Shown one piece after another: positions 58,539 through 64,000 of a DNA stretch of 64,000 nucleotides (positions are counted from its first letter, which is position 1; each line of letters opens with the position of its first letter). The stretch comes from Gymnopus androsaceus JB14 (taxonomy: Eukaryota > Basidiomycota > Agaricomycetes > Agaricales > Omphalotaceae): contig ML769610.1 of the NCBI GenBank assembly GCA_009733575.1, forward strand, positions 52,084 to 116,083. The letters run 5' to 3'. Below the pieces are notes generated by a model. That model made no database searches and was not told the DNA's origin. It worked only from the letters and a program-made list of their open reading frames with translations. The translations under genes were made by a program, and so were the position numbers.

Positions 58539-58735
58539 CACTGCAATGCTTCGCTGTAGTACTCATTGGGGTTGGCCTTGGAGTCCTATCCAAATTTTTT
58601 GTCCGGGTTGTAGTGCTGCTGCAAGTGCAAAAGTATCGCTGCGGTCTCAAATAATGGGAAGTGGTCACGGACACAGTCTGCGATGACTGGGATACAACCG
58701 TTGGGGTTGAGCTTTATAAACCAGGGCTCTTTCTG
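58539..58735 (-). repeat. Right arm of the GST inverted repeat
   Basis: Inverse of 58262-58455 with roughly one difference per eight to ten bases. The transcript of either strand could fold into a long hairpin. Confidence 0.8.
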
Positions 58736-58860
58736 GGTGTTCTTCGAAAGATCGATAGATCCAATATTGCACGATCATGGCATGATATTTCACCAAATAT
58801 TCCGGCTTTAACAGTAAAACAATCTATTTTGTCTCCGAAGGTCAGGTCTCAGCGCTAGTT

Positions 58861-60687
58861 TACCGGGTAGGCTCTTTATGCGCGAGTCTGGCACCATCAC
58901 CTTAATCACGCACATTTTACAAGGTTGCTGCGATCTTTTATGGACGTATCGGCCAGTAGCTGAATATAACGAAAATGGAGATACAAGAGTATTGAAATTG
59001 AGTCACCATCGGCGATGCATCGGCGAGCCAACAACACCAACTCCCCCACTGAATTCTTTGCAACAGGCAAAGATGGCATCTTGACGGTGAGCGATTGCGA
59101 TGACGCTAGTAAGGAAGGAGGTAACGTGGGGTTTCATTGAGACTAGACTTAAATGTAGAACGTCGCATCTTGGTCGCATCCCAGGTGTCCGACTCAAGTC
59201 GGACTTCCCTGGAAAGAAAACAAAAATCAAGCTTTAACTTACTCGCCCTCCCGCAATCTATGAGTCTGAACATAAGCCGCTTTAAAACTTGAACGTTCAG
59301 AGGGACTGTCGGGGAATGGATCTTTCTGAAAGCAAAAGCTAACGATATCTCTGAATCGTTTTCAATTAGTCATATCCAGCTCATAAATAACCGAATAAGC
59401 TTGAAGAAATAGTTTTAAAGTAATTGTCTGTACCATGCCTCTTTTACAATCAAAGGTCGCTTTCCTTACATCTGTTTGATTCTTGAGACAATTCAAAGAT
59501 TTCCTTGCTTGATGACACAGTCCGAGCGCAGCCAAAGGAGCGTTTCAAGCTTCTTCTTCATGACATGAGCACTTGAGCGCTCAAGTTTCAACTGATGTCA
59601 GTAAGTGATAATCTCGATTCCCCCTGGATTATCACGACTTGAACGCTGCCACCCTTGAAGGTCTTAAACGCATCCAAAAGATCTAGCGAATTTCCTTGTA
59701 CTCTTTCTCGATATTCGTTGTTTCATCGACCCTGTACCTTGTCGACCAAGGTCTTCTCTCAAATCTGAGGCTTGAGGTCTCTCCGAATGCCGAGGGAACA
59801 CAGTTACACATTGGTTACACATTCATGATTTATGTACTAGCGCCGTTACGTACATCGTAAGTATTCACAGCTTTGACCTTGGCGCTAATCCCAAATTTGC
59901 TTCCGCGAGTATAGTTATAAGCGAATAGAATTTATGCATCCTTCCTTACGAGTAATTGATATAATGGGCAAGTAGAAATCCGTGCTTTCCCTGGCCAAGG
60001 ATTATCGGATTTCTTGGATCCCGGCTTTGGGCCCTCGACGCTGATGGTGAATCTATACTGCATGAACTTCGAGAGTGGGCTCAATGATTCGTTCAAGTAT
60101 TGATACGCCGTGCTTATTCGTATATTAGCGTTCAGGATTTCAGGAAGGAACTATTCCAAGTCTAATTGTTCGCGCGGGAAGAAGTCGGACAACCAGCTTA
60201 TTGTGTTTTCAGCTGTGTGTACGTTATTTTGGGCTGCCCACTTGGAAATCCTTGACAGCCTGTTCAGAGGTTAGCCGATATATCCGATTCAATGTACGTA
60301 TAAGAGGAACGGCGCCGGCTTGTTATTGTCTTTTCACAAGTCGTTGTTATAGCAGAAAAGAATTGCGATTGTTATGTTTTTGAGGATGCGCGCGCGCGTT
60401 GTAAGAATACGGGCCATGGTATATGGCACAACTTGTAATATATCCCTCCTTGGGCCGTTAGCATTATATTCCTCGATGGCCGAGCTAGCGCCGTCGACAT
60501 GATCAGTGCCTTCGATGTCCAAAAACACAATTACCTGGGAGATCGCCTAGCTATCTTATTGTTGCTGCCAGAGCTTTCGGGAGCCGATGAAGGCATGGTC
60601 CGGGTTTCCCTTATTGTCCAATAGACAATTACGCCGGATCCCGACTTGGTGCGCGGATAAAGTACGAATCATACCTGCAGGATGGGG
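58861..60687. other. Long gene-poor stretch upstream of the pheromone gene
   Basis: No gene recognised. It contains the perfect 16-base palindrome ACTTGAGCGCTCAAGT at 59571-59586 and an alternating GC run near 60391. Short frames at 60201-60383 and 60334-60528 carry no motif, and no second CaaX-ending frame was found. Confidence 0.4.
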
Positions 60688-60695
60688 TATAAAAA
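60688..60695 (+). promoter_or_regulatory. TATA box of the pheromone precursor gene
   Basis: TATAAAAA lies 117 bases upstream of the pheromone ATG, in the context GGGGTATAAAAACAG. Position and strength fit a strongly expressed small gene; the following C/T-rich leader would be the 5'UTR. Confidence 0.6.
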
Positions 60696-60811
60696 CAGAA
60701 GCGACTGTTATACTTTTCTCCAACAAATCCTCTTTGTTAACTCGTTCGCTCTTCCTGTATCAGAGCCGTCTTTTTAACGTCGTCACTTCCTCGCTTTCCA
60801 ATCTTCATATC

Positions 60812-60943
60812 ATGGACTCTTTCTCTACCACCTTCTCAAACATCTTTGCTCGTGGTGACGATGGAAACACCGAGACGAGGCCTGCTCTACCAGTCGAGGA
60901 GGAGAGCCAGAGCGCATGCGATAGCGCTTGTGTAATCGCCTAA
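60812..60943 (+). CDS. Basidiomycete lipopeptide mating pheromone precursor (CaaX)
   Basis: A 43-codon single exon starts MDSFSTTFSNIFARGDDGNT and ends in SACVIA. The MDSF.T.F start, short acidic middle (PVEEE) and terminal Cys-aliphatic-aliphatic-Ala are the hallmarks of fungal pheromone precursors of the homobasidiomycete B mating system. By family knowledge, Cys40 would be farnesylated, VIA removed, the Cys carboxyl methylated, and the N-terminal part cut near the acidic EEES region to release a peptide of about 10-14 residues that is exported without a signal peptide and read by a Ste3-type receptor. The gene has a TATA box upstream and a GT-AG intron in its 3'UTR. No receptor gene lies in this window, so it may be a mating-locus member or one of the scattered pheromone-like genes common in this group. 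Confidence 0.85.
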   Translation: MDSFSTTFSNIFARGDDGNTETRPALPVEEESQSACDSACVIA

Positions 60944-60971
60944 ATAATCGGCTCAGAGCGCTGCTATATCT

Positions 60972-61025
60972 GTAAGTTGGCTGCGTCTTGGATAATTTTT
61001 CGAGTCGACTCACCTTTGATTGCAG
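60972..61025 (+). other. Probable 3'UTR intron of the pheromone gene
   Basis: GTAAGT donor at 60972 and a TTGCAG acceptor ending at 61025, with CTCAC as a possible branch region, give a 54-base intron lying 28 bases after the stop codon. Confidence 0.5.
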
Positions 61026-61446
61026 AGCATCATATTATCCGCATACACGCACGCATCATGCATTGAACGAGCTCAATCCGAGCACCACTTTCACCGCACT
61101 ATCCTTTATCATGCATCTTTATCCAATGATTTGCGCATCGACCTGTGGTCGTTGCAGCCTACGATCCTTCCTTTTTCACGTATTGCTTGATGTATTTGTG
61201 ATCCTTATTCTAGTTCCTCTATTCCGCTAGCAGGATTATACCATGGAGACCTCATATTTGATAATTGGCTGTAGTATTACAATAACATGTATTCGTTTGA
61301 AGAAAATCTTACCAAACTTGAACTTTGCTTGACCGCTTTGTAGTCCTGAGTCGAGAGTCTTGAAGAGTCGAAAAAAGAAGCATTAGCGCCCATTATGACG
61401 ATCTGGCGGCGGCAACAATGACGCTCACGACTTGCCTCCCTCGTCC
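61026..61446. other. Intergenic between pheromone and MDM31-like gene
   Basis: Holds the rest of the pheromone 3'UTR and the promoter of the MDM31-like gene. No other feature seen. Confidence 0.5.
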
Positions 61447-64000
61447 ATGTCCCACTGTTTGCTCAAAAGCATCAAGTCCGGAGTATCAGTCGCTGTCCGA
61501 CGACACAACTACGCAGCAGTCGACCGTTACGGAGCCATTTCCAATTTTTTCAGGGTGCAAAGAGATGTTGTCGATTTAGGTGCGTGCTCTATTCAACCAG
61601 AGTTATACTTGACGCTAATTCGTGTATAGGGCGACAAACCGTGGTTTACAGTAGTACCCTTCGCGTACGATATTTTCATTCAGGTGTTTCGCGGTCAAAA
61701 GAGCATCCAGACCCAGTGAGGGACTTTGTCAAGCAGAATACTGCTCGAAAACGACAAAACGTCGATCACAATCCAAGTGATCCTCAGAAGAGCTCTAATA
61801 GCAATGACCCACACCGTCAGAGTCCCAATGGTTCCGCTTCTTCCTCTCCGTCTAAGCCTGATAAACCACCTTGGACGGACACGGAAACGCGAACGGAACC
61901 CCCTCCGCCCTCAGAAATAGACCCTCCCGAATCTAAAACACCTCCTGCAGACCCTAATGCATCCCAACGCCGTATTCTGCCATATAATTTCGAATACTAT
62001 TCACGCTCATTCCGGCAATTGGCACTGTCTCTTCCACACCTCCATCGTCCGACCCAAGAAGACTTTCTTCGGGTGGCGGATGGTTTCTGGCAGCGACTTC
62101 GCATCCGTTTCAAATGGTTCACTATCAAATCTTTCCGAAAATTCAACGCCGATGATATTTCGGGCATCGTAACATGGGTCCTGATGAGCCAGACTATTTG
62201 GATTCTAGTGGGAACGTATGTCCTCACATATATAACTCTTATAAACTCAAATATAACCTTTCTTGCAGTACTACATTTTTGTCTGTCGTTTTTGCCATCG
62301 TGAATAGCTTGCGGCTACAACGTAGGTGCCTTGCGGCTTTACTCTGGTCATATCCCGCTCATTTCGCGTAGATTTCGTGGCTCGAGCCATCAGTGACTAC
62401 CTCACGTCCGAAACCGGAATTACAATCATCTTCGAGTCTGCCATCGTTCCAAAATGGCGCGAATCTCGCATCTCGTTCAAGAATGTGTACGTTTCGCGGA
62501 GGCCCATGACTATTCCTCGGCGCAAGAAGATCGATGCTCATATGGCTGCAGCTGGTATTGATGTTGGCAATCAGCCGGCGTACCATGATATCGACGATGA
62601 CGATGACGACGAACTCGATTCCACCTCGGAGGAAGACACGAATTACTCCATGTTCGATCTCAATATTGACTCGGTTGATGTCACATTCTCTTTATGGCGA
62701 TGGCTGGATGGCAGAGGACTAATTGAAGACGCGGTGGTGAAAGGCGTTCGAGGTGTCCTAGGTATTCAAACCTTCATCCGAATCCTTGAGAAATCCAACT
62801 AATTTGAATCTCGGTGTAGACCGACGCTCTGTGCACTACGACCCCGACCATCCTCTAGACCCTGCATCTTTCCGTCACGAGTCTCATCCCGGAGACTTTG
62901 AACTCGACTCGCTACAGTTGGAAGACGTCCTCATCACCATATACCAACCTGGCGGTTTCAGGCCCTACACCGCGTCCATATTTCGTGCCGATATTCCCAC
63001 ATTCCGAAAAAAATGGATGTTCTATGATTTCCTCTCGGCGGAGAATATCGTTGGGCAGTTTGATAATTGCTTGTTCAGCTTGCATAAACCCCAAAGCATA
63101 GGACGCACGAGGGAGAGTGATTTGCAGGATGGCGATTGGGTTAGGATGGTGCGTGTGGCGAATAATTTCTTTGATATAGGTACTGAACTACGTCTGCAGT
63201 CTCGCATTCGTATCGATGGAGTGAACATTGATCATCTCCAAGCCTCGACCACTATGGAAGGACCTGTATCGTGGATTACCTCAGGTAAACTCGACGCGGT
63301 ACTTGACATCAAGTTCCCTAAAGACCCAAATGATGCTCTCGCATTGAACGTAATACTGGAAGAAATAGCCGATGCTATTTCTACAACACTTAGTACTTCA
63401 CCTGCTCTGGACCCTTTGCGTCAGCGCATTCCCGGTCAACGAGAGCTGGCTAAACCTCCGCTCAGTGCTCCAGAGACGGCACCTGCTGAATTTAGCGAGC
63501 AGGATAAAGAGCCCAAGATTGTTATTGACCTGGATCTGAGGTTTAGAGATGTCAAAGCCGCAGTGCCGATATTCACTAGTGATCTGTCGTACGTGAACAA
63601 CGCCTTGATTCGTCCTATAGTTGCTTTCATGAAGTACGTCGCTTTCTATGATCCTTATCCTTGCATGAAAGTAACAATCTTTACGCTCTAGTGCAAATCG
63701 GACCTTGGTTCCTATACACTGTCGAGTCGTTAAGAACCTAAACGATTTCGATGGTGCTTGGACTGTACGTCGAACTTTCTGCGCTTTAAATCCCCGTTCT
63801 TATGCTCTTCACAGATGTGGGAAACTGGTTTGCTCGATGAGATCTCGTTCAAGGTATGTACTTGAATCGGTGCAGCCGTTCCTGAATTGATCTGATCCTG
63901 GTTTGATGATCCAGATATACGACGCTTTGGCCTTTCACGTCACGCAAGCCAACATGAATCGCCGCATAAAGACGGTTAGTGTGTGGAGTTTGCAGATGAC
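61447..64000 (+). CDS. MDM31/MDM32-like mitochondrial distribution and morphology protein, 3' end outside window
   Basis: Inner-membrane protein family needed for mitochondrial shape and lipid handling in yeast. ATG at 61447 gives MSHCLLKSIKSGVSVAVRRH, a basic transit peptide, with a likely cut near RVRYFHS. A Pro/Ser-rich linker follows, then YYSRSFRQLALSLPHLHRPT, RFKWFTIKSFRKFNADDISG, the first membrane helix (VLMSQTIWILVGTTTFLSVV), the conserved SETGITIIFESAIVPKWRES with ISFKNVYVSRRP, an acidic run DDDDDDELDS, the beta-rich core FDLNIDSVDVTFSLWRWLDG, DFELDSLQLEDVLITIYQPG and RKKWMFYDFLSAENIVGQFD, and the late exons MWETGLLDEISF and IYDALAFHVTQANMNRRIKT. All junctions seen are GT-AG and in frame. 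The last visible donor is near 63978; the end lies beyond the window. Confidence 0.88.

Larger units (their letters stand above)
57780..58860 (-). pseudogene. Ure2-like glutathione S-transferase, shattered
   Basis: The minus strand carries the N-terminal thioredoxin-like part at about 58770-58548: SIDLSKNTQKEPWFIKLNPN, GCIPVIADCVRDHFPLFETA and AILLHLQQHYNPDKKFG, followed by TAG where a Trp is expected, then DSKANPNEYYSEALQ. The C-terminal helical part lies at about 58090-57890: KRLYGVLEIRLSPDRDWLVG, LGRGTYSIANIN, then, in a shifted frame, VRIHAFSGIETLDECPNVKV. Order and orientation fit one ancestral gene, but an inverted second copy of the N-terminal exon (58262-58455 plus strand) now sits between the halves. 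With a stop, a frameshift and missing middle parts, it cannot encode a working enzyme. Confidence 0.8.

Noticed and set aside
60944..61230. Frame starting near 60988 that reads MDNFSSRLTF, resembling a second pheromone start
   Set aside because: The first codon is TTG, it lies within the probable 3'UTR intron, and the frame has no CaaX end.

Overview
This window looks like nuclear DNA of a mushroom-forming basidiomycete (Agaricomycetes). Genes are cut by many short GT-AG introns of about 40-70 bases, some exons are only 11-14 bases long, and several families typical of this group occur: DUF6533 membrane proteins, LPSEIL-type F-box proteins, expanded P450s, a giant DUF6606/DUF3638/DUF3645 protein and a CaaX peptide pheromone precursor. 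Coding assignments come from reading protein motifs in the three frames of each strand and joining exons by eye; no database search was run.

Layout. 1-2478 (+) is a decayed aldehyde dehydrogenase copy, cut by the window edge. 3357-4964 (-) is a DUF6533 seven-helix protein and 5235-6432 (-) an alpha/beta hydrolase. 8400-10920 is the left arm of a diverged inverted repeat holding a broken small Cys-rich gene. 11396-13866 (-) is the intact aldehyde dehydrogenase paralogue, 15691-17897 (-) a cytochrome P450, 18612-21464 (+) acetoacetyl-CoA synthetase, and 22175-26361 (-) a Ser-rich protein of about 1,317 residues. From about 26.9 to 32 kb the DNA is visibly AT-rich and holds an F-box-like gene and a complete but frameshifted Tc1/mariner element. 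32380-33306 (-) is a gene built from three tandem exon repeats. 33790-36200 is the right arm of the inverted repeat, with the intact Cys-rich gene. Then follow a TPR protein (36324-38498 +), a second P450 (38533-40715 -), an F-box protein (41375-43018 -), the giant DUF3638 gene (44709-54861 +), a small secreted protein (56171-57370 +), a shattered glutathione S-transferase with an inverted duplication (57780-58860), a peptide pheromone precursor (60812-60943 +) and the start of an MDM31/MDM32-like mitochondrial inner-membrane gene (61447 to the right edge).

How it fits together. The left two thirds resemble an accessory region shaped by inverted duplication followed by decay of one copy (aldehyde dehydrogenase, Cys-rich gene, P450, GST). 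Hydrolase, dehydrogenase, P450 and AMP-forming CoA synthetase lie within 16 kb and could act on related lipid or aldehyde substrates, but this is inference only. The most notable single gene is the pheromone precursor, which with its TATA box and 3'UTR intron would mark a pheromone or mating-type-related site beside MDM31. No pheromone receptor is visible in the window.
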